Assembly (NCBI RefSeq): GCF_019112545.1
Contig: NW_025064896.1
Span: 203,466-256,761, forward strand
Direction of reading: 5' to 3'
From: Guyanagaster necrorhizus
Lineage: Eukaryota > Basidiomycota > Agaricomycetes > Agaricales > Physalacriaceae
Length of the DNA stretch: 53,296 nt
Shown here piece by piece: positions 21,100 through 32,430 of this stretch (the first letter of the stretch is position 1; each line of letters opens with the position of its first letter). The notes under the pieces are model-generated. The model made no database searches. It was not told the DNA's origin and worked only from the letters and a program-made list of their open reading frames with translations. The translations under genes and the position numbers were made by a program.

Positions 21100-22600
21100 G
21101 GTAGTTGCGCGTGAAGCTGGAGCCCCGGCGGCGGCGTGAGCTGGACATTTGCTAAGAGGGTCAAACTTCTGTCGATCTAGACTTGGTTCTGTGTCTTAGG
21201 AAGTTGATTTAAGCCGTACAGATTCTTCAGGCTTGTATCGCCGGATGTTTGAGCGGCGATGCGTGGCGTCACCGACTTATCGCAACAAACTTTCGATGTG
21301 GCGTGCTTGAGGAAGTTCGTGGATATTGTTAACGCTTTCTGAGCGGAGAAGATGGCTTCAGCGTGAATACATTTAGTGGCGAGTACTGTGTAAAAGTGGG
21401 CCTGCGTTCGAAACCGATTCTGGAAATTGCAATGAACAAAACAATAAATCTTGGCGAATAGATGTCGGTCAAGTCAGCGATAAGGACCTTGCGACTATTG
21501 TTCGTCTCGTGGGGATTGCACGGCGGCTTCATCTTAGCCTATAATGACAATCAATTAGCAAAATCCACAGAAGGAGTTCCGAAATGACATACATAGTCCC
21601 GCAATTTTTAGGCCCTTCATTTATCATTGATGTCGAAGCTAGTAAGTTGCGGAAGATGAAAAACATACATCTTTTCGATGGATTATTAAGATGGAAATGT
21701 CTAAAGTCTGACTAGACAGATTCACGGTGCCATGACGATTAGTATTCCCTGACTACGCAGTTCGTGCGTCGTGACGCAGTTATCGATGAACATTCGAAGC
21801 ATATATTTCCAAACTGAAGTTCTTACCTCGGACAGAGACCAAGATTCATGTTCTTGAGCTAATAGCACGGCCGACGAGACACGGTATCCCACACTAGAGA
21901 AATAGCACCCGGTTCTATATACCTAGGTCAAATGGAGAATGAAAGCCTGCACATTTTTGCAGTCTGAATTGATAATTCACCATTGTACGGCCTAGTTGGG
22001 GAAATTTGCAAAAGCTGTCATGCGATAGGATTCAGTGTGAACTTTTTGTGAACCTGGGACAGGGTTGGTGTCGCCGCAAACTATAACTCAATGATGGTCC
22101 CATGTCAACTTGAATAGATGCCAAGATGTCCCACAGGCACCATTGAGTCGTTCAACGAGGCGGGTACCTAGAAACACATGGAGAGATAAGAATCATACAG
22201 AAAGAGCGCAGCGGCACCCAAAATTCAGATATAGCTGGGCCAGAATTTCACGAACTGCACTGGACGAGACGGTGTGAGTCGAAGGAAAACCGAAGTTGGG
22301 CCGAATGCATCAAAGTTGCCGGCGCTGTTTATCGGCAATCTCCGGCTTGACCTCGAACTTCACCATCATCGCAAGAAAAATGTTTCTCACCGTTAGGCAA
22401 GATATCACTCTAATTAGGCCATTCTCGACCAAGAAAAAGCGATGATTGGAAATTATTGTGTATAGATAGCCCTACGGTACTTGAATTTTTTTTTTTTTTT
22501 TGCCTGTGTCTACTTTTCCCTAATGTGCTGTTCTGCCTCGTTCTAGGACGACCCTATTTTTACTCACTCTAAGCGCACTCAAAGGTCAATCGCACGTTGC
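21100..22600. other. No gene seen
   Basis: About 1.5 kb with frequent stops in all frames; a long T run at about 22487-22501. Confidence 0.5.
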
Positions 22601-22996
22601 GTGTATAACTCAATGCGCTCATTCGCAGGATTGTTCCAGGGTTTGTACGTACAACCAACTTTCAACCCTATTCGTATTATTGATATCTGTGAAGAAACGT
22701 TCCCGCCCTCAACTCACTCTGGGGAAGCACGAGACCAACGATTGACTCACTTTTACCCACCTGTGGAACTTCGCACACACAATCCCCTACTCCCGGAACC
22801 ACGAATTGTGCGTTTGACAGAGTATTCGGCGGAAAGCAGTGGGCTTGCCGTCTTGAGGCTTCTTGCCATTGGTACCAAGGGCCACGAGGACATGTCTCAA
22901 TATAAGGGTTGTATGCCGGGAACTTTCAAAGGAAGAAATCGACACGGCGGTGGAAGGTTTGTTGCTTGCGGTCCGTACCCCAGGATTTGGCTCTAA
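22601..22996 (+). CDS. Unknown ORF, 131 codons
   Basis: Open frame with mixed composition (PPVELRTHNPLLPEPRIV). No motif, no clear introns at its ends, no relative in this window. It may be an exon of an unknown gene or chance. Confidence 0.2.
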   Translation: MYNSMRSFAGLFQGLYVQPTFNPIRIIDICEETFPPSTHSGEARDQRLTHFYPPVELRTHNPLLPEPRIVRLTEYSAESSGLAVLRLLAIGTKGHEDMSQYKGCMPGTFKGRNRHGGGRFVACGPYPRIWL

Positions 22997-24660
22997 TGAA
23001 TTCTTTCCGTATTTTGTAGTTCCATGACTTGAAGTTGGCGATCTACTACGAACTACGATGAGGGCGATTATGGCATCATATTGTACGCACGGCGCTGCCT
23101 TTTTGTCTTAGTCTGTCTAAAATATTTAGCGAAGAACCTCTGCGTTGGCCCGTGTACCTTCTGCGCAAACCGGTGAAGACTGGATATTGAAAAAGCTTCG
23201 GAAGGCATGGCAACATCGTTCCTCAGCAGCCACTCTTTCATCGCGAAGATTTAGCCTGCAGAACAGAAACAGCGTAGTGGAGTTGTCACTAGTAACAAGA
23301 GATTTCACAGGCATTGATAAAAACGACACATGCTCGAGCGTCCGAATACAAAAATCCTGGCCGTTACTGCACAAGAGTCCGAAATGACCGGTATCTGCAC
23401 ATCTGGCCAGGGCAAGGCTCGGATTCGCGCAACGAGGCGGCCACTCGGTAACTCTGGGAACGCTTCCGGAAGCAGTGGTGCGGTCTTCGCACCAGGGTCT
23501 TACTTAACGGCGCGCGATGGTTAATTGCGGACCGGTTGCGCAGGCCCCTATCCCTGGATTCACTGCCACCACCATCCATTATATCGACTCCTACAGCCGT
23601 GGAAAGCGGATCTTCTCGTGAAATATTACCAGAAGATGGCCGGGTATCGGTCAGTTCGCGCTTAACTTTCGATATTTTCCTCCTGATCTTATTGGCAGGC
23701 CATATAACTTTGATTCTAAGGCAAACTTTCTATCCCATTTCGGAAATGTTTCTCCAGGAGGCAGACGAACCGCAAGTGCGGTTTGGCCGTCGGCCTATGA
23801 CTATTCTTTGGCCGATGGCGAATCCTTCCTTGTCATCTTCTCGAGAGAATGGAACGAAGCTTATCGCGCCACCTGCACAGATGTCCTGTTCGCTCAGAGT
23901 GTAACGCGCAGGCGAATGTAGTGGTGTGGGCGACATCATTGTGAAGATCGTAGCGACATCTACAGCTCCACGAAGAACGGGTATTGACCTTTGTCCCTGT
24001 GAAGACGGGGACGCAGAATAAGATTCGACATGTATTATGTCGATAGAGGAGCCACGTTGTCCATGGCATATTGGTACGTTTCCAGGCCGCTATATATTCC
24101 CTATCTTTCTCATCCTTGATGATAACCACATCCTGAAGAAGCGCTATCGGTTTCAAACGGTGATCTATCGAACTGCGACATTAGGGTACGCCGGTTGAGC
24201 CTCATGGTGACCTGGTGGACTCTTTAAGATAAGAGCCGCCCTTATCTCGAGGCGCATGTAGCACTTTTGTACGATGTGAGGCGACCCTACTATGTTTTGT
24301 TCTCCCAGACTTACGCTGCTCGCAGTCATCAAAGTCGCTCGAACACGCTTGCATGTGCTCATTCGCCCTGTTTAGGCAGCAATCTTTACGCGTGGTGTTA
24401 TCAAGTATCTGGCACGTCACTTGGACGTCTTCGTCATAACCTCGAAGCGCTTCTCTGTCTTTTCAAGCTCGAGAATGTGTCTCTCTTACGGGACGAGCGA
24501 GGTCTCGCTTTCTGAGTCTTCCCACTTATCGATGTCCCGGAGTCCGTGGAATTTGGTAGCCGACAATAACAAGCTGAGGAGAGGTAACTTCCTGGATACC
24601 AAGATGCTTTTTTTTTTTTACCCTAGCAACGTTTGCTAATACAAAATAGACAACGATTAA
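22997..24660. other. No confident gene
   Basis: Short minus-strand pieces with protein-like composition (for example VIIKDEKDREYIAAWKR near 24070-24130) and a frame at 24540-24420 that carries one in-frame TAA suggest old coding remnants, but I cannot assemble or name them. Confidence 0.3.
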
Positions 24661-24847
24661 TTATGTTCCGCGGTAGCTTAATGGTTACCTCGTGAGTTTA
24701 GACGTTGTATCGACAGATTGTTTTTGTCGCATGAGATTCTCCGCCCATGTATCGCAAAATCGAACAATCTATCATTGGGAGGAAATGTGATAGGGCGTCA
24801 TTCCAGTGAGCTGGGTCTATTCATGGTAAGTTGGTAACTCTTGCCTA

Positions 24848-24907
24848 CCTTGGTAGTGTCATGGTATTCACCTGTTGCAAGATTTGGGTTCGAGTCCCGA
24901 TCAGAAG
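24848..24907 (+). ncRNA. tRNA-like sequence 1 (A and B boxes)
   Basis: A box TAGTGTCATGG (24854-24864) and a perfect B box GGTTCGAGTCC (24887-24897), 22 bp apart. Only about 60 nt long, shorter than a tRNA; acceptor pairing is partial. Confidence 0.5.
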
Positions 24908-25997
24908 TTTCTATATCGTCGGAGACCTATCCTATTTTTCTCGGTCATTCCCAACCATATGGGCTAGAAAACTTGTGGACCCTGGATATTACTTCAGCCT
25001 TTCCAACTTTGGCGGAGAACGGAAGTCCTGAATCATCGTCACCCTGGATGATGGTCACGTTCCAACCAGCGACGACGATTCTGACGTACACGGTTTGCTT
25101 ATGCTTGTCTGCCTGGTCTTTAAGTGCAGCGCTTATCACTGTTCCATCACTCTACCTTCGAGCTCGAGGAGGTGACAATCGGATCTTGTCATGCTCGAAG
25201 ATGTACGGAGAGCAAAGTCAACTTTGTCTAGACATCAGAGCAATAGTAGGCTCACTTTTTGCGAGTCAAAGTCAAACTCTGATGTCCGATACGTTTTGTG
25301 CATGTCCCGTCAGGATCATGACCCTTGGCTGACCCGCAATCACCCAAAGGATGCCTCTCCCATCTAGTGTTACCTTGGGATTGATCATCATTTTAGCGGC
25401 AGTGTCCTGCTTGTTCTACTCGACGCTGATGGACAAACGGCGAGCGAGATTTCTGAGAGCACTGTGACATGACGCTGCTGACATACCGCGGGAAGGAAGT
25501 CGGGCGTACCAAACACTGTTTGGGACGAATTTAATGTGGTATGGCGCTATGGATGAGCTTTACAATCAACTTGCCATCGAGGTACACCCAAGATATGAAG
25601 AGTGGATTTTCGGCTCTAAGAAATGCTCGAGGTGTGCCTGTCTGTCCTTCCTTGACACGCAGCGTTTATTCATTTACCAAGTCTTTGCTTTACATCTCCT
25701 TGTCATCATCTCGGGCGTGGCGAGGCTTTTTCGGCTTCGAGGGTGTGCGGGACTTCGCCTCCGTTAGACAGGAGGGAAGCTGTCGCTTTCTACGAGTCTT
25801 TTTCACTTAACACTATACCCCGAACTTCGTTACCTTCGTGGCGAGAGGCTGATTACCAGAAAAACCGACACGCCTTTACGCTGTCGGTAGTACAGAACAG
25901 ATGGGTGTTATGATATTTCATAGTAGCTTCTCTTCGTTCTCTGGTCATTTCAAAGATGTGTGACATTGACCGAAGAATTGTCTTACTTTCGTCTACT

Positions 25998-26052
25998 GTT
26001 GTGGTCTTATGGCATTAACCTCGCCAGGATCTAGGTTCGATTCCGATCAGAA
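25998..26052 (+). ncRNA. tRNA-like sequence 2
   Basis: B box GGTTCGATTCC is perfect; the A box has lost about three bases compared with its relatives. Ends ATCAGAAA like copies 1 and 5. Confidence 0.4.
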
Positions 26053-26492
26053 AATATGTCCACTGGAGTGTTGTCGCTCATTTTTTTAATTAAGATTGTT
26101 TCTCGCGGCTCCCAACGACTGTCATTTCTGGGAGGATTTCGCCATTCAAATTGGAAATAGGGTTGACTTTGCCAAGTTGCTGGGACTATAAAATGCTTGG
26201 GTCGCGACCTCGTCTAACTTTAGACATTGGAGCGCTCACTTGCTGGAAATAAGACATGATTCAACTATCGATCTACCTCCGTCGGGAAATTATAAGCTGT
26301 CATCTCATTACGCGGTAACTTTGCAGTTATCCGAATCGATCAGAACTCTTTTTGGTTCCATCTTTCATGTCGGTTTTTGAAGTTCGATTCTCTGACGGCG
26401 CACCGCCATATCGAGGAAGAGATATGGTGGGCTCTTCTTTCCGTCATTCCAACGATGCGTGATCTTGGTTACAAGTTGGAAATTCTTGTGCC

Positions 26493-26550
26493 TCCTGGTA
26501 GTCTCATGGCATTTACCCGCTGCATGACTGGGTTCGAGTCCCCACCGGGA
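26493..26550 (+). ncRNA. tRNA-like sequence 3
   Basis: A box TAGTCTCATGG and B box GGTTCGAGTCC both match the pol III consensus. The ends pair as TCCTGG/CCGGGA (one G-U pair), so an acceptor-like stem is kept in this 58-nt sequence. Confidence 0.5.
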
Positions 26551-26920
26551 AATATTTGAATAGGAATTTATGCATTGCCATTGGTTGCATGCTATCGCAA
26601 GTAGGACGCTCTCTGTTCCTTGTTAGTACGGTGTGCTTCTCCGTGTTTTTCTCTTTGACCACTAGACTCTAGGATCCCTGATTACTGGTATGCTTTGCTC
26701 TATCGAGGCTGTGATACAGAACACATGGCTGTTATTATATTGCGTGGCAGCTTAGCGGCTATCTCGTGAGATTCCGTCGCAAATATGAGCGTGAGGCTCT
26801 TTTTGGCTCCCTGCCCTAGTTTGTTTGGTTTGAACACTTGTCTGCGTAAAGGGGGGGGGAGTATGTTCGTTGCTGGATCATCTCGAAGATGTGGGACGTT
26901 GACTTGCTTCGCTTTCGTGT

Positions 26921-26981
26921 CCTCTGGTAGTCTCATGACATGAACCTGGCCGCAGGATTTGGGTTCGAGTCCCTATCGGAA
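26921..26981 (+). ncRNA. tRNA-like sequence 4
   Basis: A box TAGTCTCATGA (last base off consensus) and B box GGTTCGAGTCC. Preceded 180 bp upstream by an A-box-only half (about 26746). Confidence 0.45.
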
Positions 26982-27267
26982 AATTAGTGGCCGGTAAACT
27001 TGAAGTAGATCTTGTTTTTGATTGCGATTATTTCTCGCCCCCCACTTGCACCACTTGTCATCCACGGAAAGATACCGCCGTTGTAAATAGAATTGACTTT
27101 ACCAGGTCGTGAAATGCTTACTCAGGGTGTGCCGCCGGGTCATTTCAAAGATGTGTGACATTAACCCTGGCTTCGTTTTCGTATCCTTTCACACCGGGAA
27201 TGCAGAAATTTGAGAGCGTCTGATTTACCTGTCTATATGTAAGATTTGGGGTGAAAAATGAGACTTA

Positions 27268-27654
27268 TTGATACTGGTAGCGAAAGTAAAGGTCCAAGAA
27301 GGCCCTGAATTGTCCCCGGAAGGTAAGATATCGGATGTGAATCTAGTCTGCCGTAAACAAGTCCTGAAAACAAAGATTCAGGAATACTCTGAACTCGTGA
27401 TGAAAGCCTCCGATTGGGGTAGAGTTTCAGCAGATGGTAAACCTAAAGTTCTCAGGCATCTGAAACGCATTCCTAGACTTTTAGTTCGCCTGCCGAGCTT
27501 CAGGCATGCTGAAACTAGGATTCTGGGCCGACCTATTTCTTCGGGACACCTCAAACCTTTAGTTTCGGCATTCCCTATCGCAGGTGCGGAAATAAGCATT
27601 CCGGACCAGATTTCAGTCGCATCTACTTTTATGGTACCCATCACACCGAGATAG
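27268..27654 (+). CDS. Unknown ORF, 128 codons
   Basis: Open frame between two tRNA-like copies with lysine- and serine-rich, protein-like composition (VLRHLKRIPRLLVRLPS). Most of the stretch is also open for 94 codons on the opposite strand. No family recognised; may be chance. Confidence 0.2.
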   Translation: MILVAKVKVQEGPELSPEGKISDVNLVCRKQVLKTKIQEYSELVMKASDWGRVSADGKPKVLRHLKRIPRLLVRLPSFRHAETRILGRPISSGHLKPLVSAFPIAGAEISIPDQISVASTFMVPITPR

Positions 27655-27877
27655 GTACCCATATGGATGTTTTCGGCGTCGAATCAGTTCAGCAGGGAAT
27701 GTTCAGTTTCGACTTGAGTAAAGCGGCCCTGTGATCCATTCTTTGTTTCTTCGATTTGCGACCCATTTCACAGCTTGCCAGAAGTTTTGGTGTTGGACGG
27801 GAATTTCTATTCACCTTCCGAAAACTTAGATTATGGGTATTGTAGTCAGGATGCCCTAAATTTCTAAATTCCCCGTG

Positions 27878-27938
27878 TCTTTGGTAGTCTCGTTGCATTG
27901 ACCTCACCATGGATCTGGTTCGAGTCCCGATCAGAAAC
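27878..27938 (+). ncRNA. tRNA-like sequence 5
   Basis: A-box-like TAGTCTCGTTG and perfect B box GGTTCGAGTCC, then CCGATCAGAAA as in copies 1 and 2. Confidence 0.4.
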
Positions 27939-28120
27939 TTATGTCGACAAGGTTCATTTTTATATTACGATTATTTCTCCGTCCCATTCCCAAGTCATGC
28001 TATCATCCCTTTACCGATGATGATACTCAACCAACTCACGATGTCGGTAAAGTTGTTGTTTAGGCATGGTGGTGCGAAACGATACTTATATAGAGTGCAG
28101 GATAAATTGATCAATATTGT

Positions 28121-28181
28121 TCTCTGGTAGCTTAGCGGTATCACTGTCTAGTGGGAGTCGGGTTTGAGTCCCGACCAGAGA
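28121..28181 (+). ncRNA. tRNA-like sequence 6, best preserved
   Basis: 61 nt. The ends pair perfectly over seven bases (TCTCTGG 28121-28127 with CCAGAGA 28175-28181). The T arm is perfect (TCGGG-TTTGAGT-CCCGA). A box TAGCTTAGCGG fits the consensus; B box GGTTTGAGTCC has one change. The anticodon part is shortened: CAC/GTG or CACT/AGTG around GTCT, so it is about 11 nt too short for a normal tRNA. A TATATAG motif lies about 30 bp upstream (28088). Confidence 0.55.
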
Positions 28182-28190
28182 TTTAGCCTG

Positions 28191-29580
28191 GTTGTGTATT
28201 CTTTTTTGAGTGAGACCGACGTTTTTGTGGGTCCTATCCTCTCTACCGCTGTCAGGAGGTTGTGCCATAAATTTAGCTTTGGACTTCAAAGAAGACCGCT
28301 GTGCACACATCCTGTCTCATGGGATCATTTACCTTTCCGATCACCGTTTTCTAGCCTCGACCACAACGCGAGGCTGGACAGTGACTTCACGCTCAGGATT
28401 TTCCTGATTTTTTACACAAATTTCTGGACGCAACTTATTATCTTCTGCGACCTAGTGAAAGGCCCTACGTCACGTTGGTTGTAGCAAGGTGCGTGCGTTC
28501 ATTTGCTCTCGTCGACTATCATACAAAGCTTCTGCAGTACCTTCTTGCCAGTGTCGTGGGCGAAGCCCGCTCCAACCTACAATATTCAATCCTGGCGCAG
28601 GTCGTAGACCAGCATGGTGAGCCTCCCCGGTGCCTGTATCCTTGTGAGTCCCGAAGATGCAATAGATGGATTATCATCTCTATCACCGTAACATCGTCAC
28701 TACCCTTTCTTGGGAAACTATATACGCACCGCTTGACCAAACATGATGGTAACGGTGCCTGGTCCATCGCGCAGTATCATGCCACCAGTCATGATCATCC
28801 TGTTGAGACTCGGTTTTCACGGCTTTAATGTCACATTCTATTTATATATATATTTACTGCTTACCTTATACTTTGACATTTTCGTACCTATCGACTTGAC
28901 TCGGATACGCCTCCTTCTGAATCATCAGCACCTAAATTCCAACACATCTTCAATGCCCTCCCCAGGGATAATGACGCACCAGTCTTCATTAACGGTTCCG
29001 CGGCATTGGTGCTATACTGCGCTGAGGTCCGTTAGCTCTTGGTCGATCAGATCATCCCAACTTCGTCAGTAACAGTTACCTCGAAGACGACAAGCAAAGA
29101 GTAAAGGACACCTGCTACACCTGATACGCTGCCTATCATGCGTCAGATTTTCTTGATACCATCAGATAGCAACGACATCAGGAGTGATCCCTTCGGTAAA
29201 TGCTGTTCGGGGCTACAGAAGTACTATTTTCTTTCCCGGTCTTCGCTTTTGAGATTTAATAACAGCTTTTTAGACACTTCTTGAGGATATCAAACAGGCA
29301 TGGTATCAAACGATACTTCAAGCGGAAGGCTATGCGCAAAAAAAAAAAACGAATGAGAGAGTCGCGGGATTCTATTGGTGCTATGAAGCGAGAATTCTTG
29401 TACGTTCTGTTCCTCTCACCCCCTTCTAAATTACTTTCACTTTCGGACGTACTGTAGGCACGGGTAACTGCCGAAAGATCGCGAATCCATGTCCACAATC
29501 CCATCATAGTTACCACTGGCTTTCCGTCGGGACAATGACCGAGCGCCCCCCGCCCCCCGCCCCCCCATTCGAGGAGATGA
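28191..29580. other. No gene seen
   Basis: Frequent stops and no motif; long A run at about 29338 and a C-rich run at about 29547-29567 just before the duplicated kinase segment. Confidence 0.45.
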
Positions 29581-30711
29581 GCTCGTGGGGAGACGGTCAG
29601 GACTACTGGCGCAAGTGCTGCACAAAGTAGATGCCCGCCTTAGTGAAGGCGCATGGTACCCTCCCAACGTCATTTTCCCTGCCCGGACGAAGGCAGTACA
29701 GCTGTTTGGGGGCGAGTGGTTTCGTGGTATGTGCTGTATCATATTATCTGATTCTCTAAATTCAGAGTGACGTTGCTTCAGGATATTTGGAAAGGCCAGA
29801 TGGGCGAGATGCTCATTTGCACATGAAAGTGTTATGTATATTCGTTCCCGTTCCTTTATCCCCATTGTCAATGAGTTATCAAGGTATCCATCCTTCTTTG
29901 ATTTTTCTTCATCATGATCGATATCAATATTATTTGCTGATGCGCGGGACCAGCCTGAGAATTTCTGCCCCGAAGCCTTGGTATGGAGGAACGTGAAGCA
30001 TCCTGATGTCCTACCATTATTCCTCGGCGTGAGTGCCTTCTGCCTCATCTCGCCCTGGATGCAAAATGGGAATTATCACGAGCTTTCTAGCTGCGAATCC
30101 GGTTTGGTGAGGCGATTCCTCTTTTTCTCTGAGCCGTACGTTCGTCTCTGACCCTTCTTGGTGTGTAGATCGATCAAGGAAGTGGCGAGTGGGATGGCAT
30201 ACCTTCACTCATTGGACCCTGCCGATATCCCATGGCGTACGTTCTCCACTTTAGGCACTCGGCCGAGTTTCTGAGAGATATCTCTGTAGGCCAATATGCT
30301 GGTGACCGATGACTACAACAGGTGCTGCCACCTAGCCGACTTTGGGGTTAGGACTCGTTGTGGGAAACGCCGGCTCCCGGGAGCTCGGAGCTCTGCACTA
30401 GCGCTGAGCGGGATCCGTTCGGCGGCTCGCTCCCGCTCCCGCTCTCGAAGCACTCGACATCCGACTATTCGACCCCCAACCCAAGTACACTACCGCGAGA
30501 GACATCTATGCGTTTGGGTGTGCGGTTATCGAGGTGAATCCTACCTGTACCCTCCTCCCCCCCCAATTAACCCACCCAACGTGAAATAAAAAACCAGATA
30601 TATTCGGGGAAACCCCGCCTTTTTTCGCATATTCGGATGGATGTGGCGATTATACATGAGGTTCTGACGGGTGTGTGTGTACGGGGAAGACGAAGCCTGG
30701 GGATCGGATAG
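29581..30711 (+). pseudogene. TKL-type protein kinase pseudogene, copy 2
   Basis: Exon pieces of a basidiomycete TKL-type kinase are readable in order: LAQVLHKVDARLSEG, then DIWKGQMGEML (glycine-loop region, about 29790), FCPEALVWRNVKHPDVLPL (about 29964-30018, alpha-C helix and beta 4), AFCLISPWMQNGNYHEL (hinge), VASGMAYLHSLDP (alpha-E), ANMLVTDDYNRCCHLADFGV (about 30290-30350, with DFG), TTARDIYAFGCAVIEV (about 30490-30535) and SHIRMDVAIIHEVLTG (about 30630-30680). The catalytic loop is broken: where HGDIR is expected the sequence reads as DIPW, an indel before a GTACGT donor. Other parts need frame changes. Compared with copy 1 it is better preserved but still almost certainly inactive. 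Confidence 0.72.
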
Positions 30712-30911
30712 GGGAAGGTTATGGATAGGTGTTTGGTTCTGAGAGCATGAGATAGGTTGGGTGCTTGAGGATGCTTGAGTAGATGTGATGATCTTGTTTC
30801 TTACCATTGCTAACATAAGTTCATCATTCAGATTCTGGTTTCTGGTTAACAACCCTACGATTCATACAAGTTCCTTTCGGCAGATCTCCCCCCCCCCCCT
30901 TCCTTCCTTCC

Positions 30912-31470
30912 TTACGAGTTGATAGCGTTGGTCATGAACTCGGCCTCGGTCTGGTTGGTGGTGGGGTTAATGGAGAGCGTCATGCCCAGGCGGCAATGAG
31001 CCCCGCCGGCTTGCATGCATGAGACCCAGTGAGGTTCGGTGTCGAGGATCGTGGTGGTGAAGGTGGTTCCGGGGCTGGTGACAGAGTCGACGCTGAGGTG
31101 GGCATTGAGCCGACAGCCGGCATTGCATAAAAAGAAAGAAAGAAAGGCGACGTACAATCCGCTGTCGAACGCGTTGGGTCCTACTCCGCCGGGAGGAGGA
31201 GGGCAGGGAGACGTGAAGGTCGTCGTCGTCGCCGAATCTGCCTCCCATACTGGCGTAAACACGAGGCAGGTAAGGGGGGGGGGAGGGATACGTACGGTTC
31301 CTGGTGAGGTAGGTGAACGTGACAGTGTCCCCGATGGCGGGGAAGATCTCGTTCGGAGTGAACGTGAACGTGTTCGCAAGGCCGACTTGGACGACCCAGT
31401 CCTCGCCTATGACGAAGGGCGACGCGGAGATGAAGATGAGAGCGGGAGAGACGATTGAGAGAAGACGCAT
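30912..31470 (-). CDS. Secreted cupredoxin, copy 2
   Basis: Three exons: 31470-31296, 31237-31156, 31092-30912, giving 145 residues in frame, with splice sites at the same protein positions as copy 1. Signal peptide about residues 1-22 (MRLLSIVSPALIFISA...IG). Kept ligand candidates: His in TRNHSATTTTF, Cys in VSCMQ, His in GAHC and Met in RLGM. Most of the central segment is identical to copy 1 at protein level, with changes in the N-terminal region (EDWVVQVGLANTFTF against VDFPISVGLDNGFTF) and the tail (NQTEAEFMTNAINS). Introns contain homopolymer and TTTC repeats. Both copies keep the reading frame while their kinase neighbours decayed, suggesting selection on the cupredoxins. Confidence 0.85.
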
Positions 31471-31516
31471 TGTTGTTTGTTTGAGCCTGGGGTTGTTCGT
31501 TGCGTTCTGCGTGCTG

Positions 31517-31524
31517 CTTAAATA
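31517..31524 (-). promoter_or_regulatory. TATA-like box of cupredoxin copy 2
   Basis: TATTTAAG on the minus strand, 47 bp before the ATG at 31470; same motif as upstream of copy 1. Confidence 0.5.
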
Positions 31525-31559
31525 CCCTGGAGAGAGTCGCCGTTACCAGTACAATGGGT

Positions 31560-32430
31560 CGCTATCCTGGAAAAATTAGACACGATAGACGCGTCACTCT
31601 CAATTAACAGTGAGCGTGTTTCGATGGGCTTCGTGAGTAGCGACCCCACCCACGTGCTCAACGGAATATTTCTCTGTGAAGAAATTCAAGGGAATGGGCC
31701 TGTCGGGTTCCTGGTTACAGGTCCCCCCGGTGGTGGGAGTCACCCGCGAAAAAATGCCTCGTGTACCGGGGGGGGGGGGGGTTCATAGGTATGACAAAGA
31801 TGTGCACTTTGTGCGCTTTTGTGATGCTGATCCTCTGTCCATAGCTGGTGAAAGCCAACCCTAATGGTTAAACGTCGGTTCCGAGAGTTGATAATGCGCA
31901 TTCTTGATTGTAAAAAAAAACAACAACAACAAAAATTTCGACGGGGAAGGGGGAAGGGGATTTGTGTGCTTTGCGCTGTTTATCTCGAAGTGGGTGGGTG
32001 AGAAACTTCACAGCGATATTGGAATTAAGGTCTCCTGAGGTGCGGATCCTTGGAGGCCATGAGCGTATTTTCCACAGGACAGTGAGAAATTGGCGTGACC
32101 TAAACGACATGTGAAAGACCTCGGGATGGGAGAGACACATATAATCGTGTCGGAGATACTTGAGGACGCGGGAGAAAGCATTAGGCAGCGTGTGCGTTCC
32201 AGATATCATAAATCACCCGAGAGGGAGGCACACATTAAAATGCAGGGGTCCATTAGAAAACACTATCAATGAGGAGTTGTAAGAAAGGGAAAGGGAAAGG
32301 GAGAGAAGAGGAACGTGTAACAAATAGCTCACCGCAACTGCGTGCGTGGCCAGTCACCACCGTAAAAAAGCTCCGGTCTATGGCCTAGGATTCGTCCTCT
32401 CGATTTCGGCCGCCCGAGAAGGAGTGGGAA
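31560..32430 (-). repeat. Upstream flank of cupredoxin copy 2 (duplicate of about 17.0-18.0 kb)
   Basis: Aligned with 17030-17990 with indels and low-complexity insertions (G run at 31770, A-rich run at 31912). The minus frame 32209-31868 starts with the shared NAFSRVLKYL stretch, then leaves the frame used in copy 1. Confidence 0.55.

Larger units (their letters stand above)
24661..28190 (+). repeat. Region of diverged repeats carrying tRNA-like sequences
   Basis: Several copies of a unit are scattered here. A half-tRNA-like stretch with only an A box (24670; 26746) is followed about 180 bp later by a tRNA-like sequence with A and B boxes (24848; 26921). Before the tRNA-like parts at 25998 and 26921, and also near 27139, there is a TTCAAAGATGTGTGACATT-like block. 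After those at 25998 and 26921 comes a shared block (around 26095-26195 and 27020-27125) ending AAATGCTT. The copies are strongly diverged. This fits an old tRNA-derived SINE-like family, though tails and target duplications were not found. Confidence 0.5.

Noticed and set aside
24841..25332. 163-codon hydrophobic plus-strand frame
   Set aside because: It starts inside a tRNA-like repeat and its opposite strand is at least as protein-like (minus 25139-24945); no domain recognised on either.
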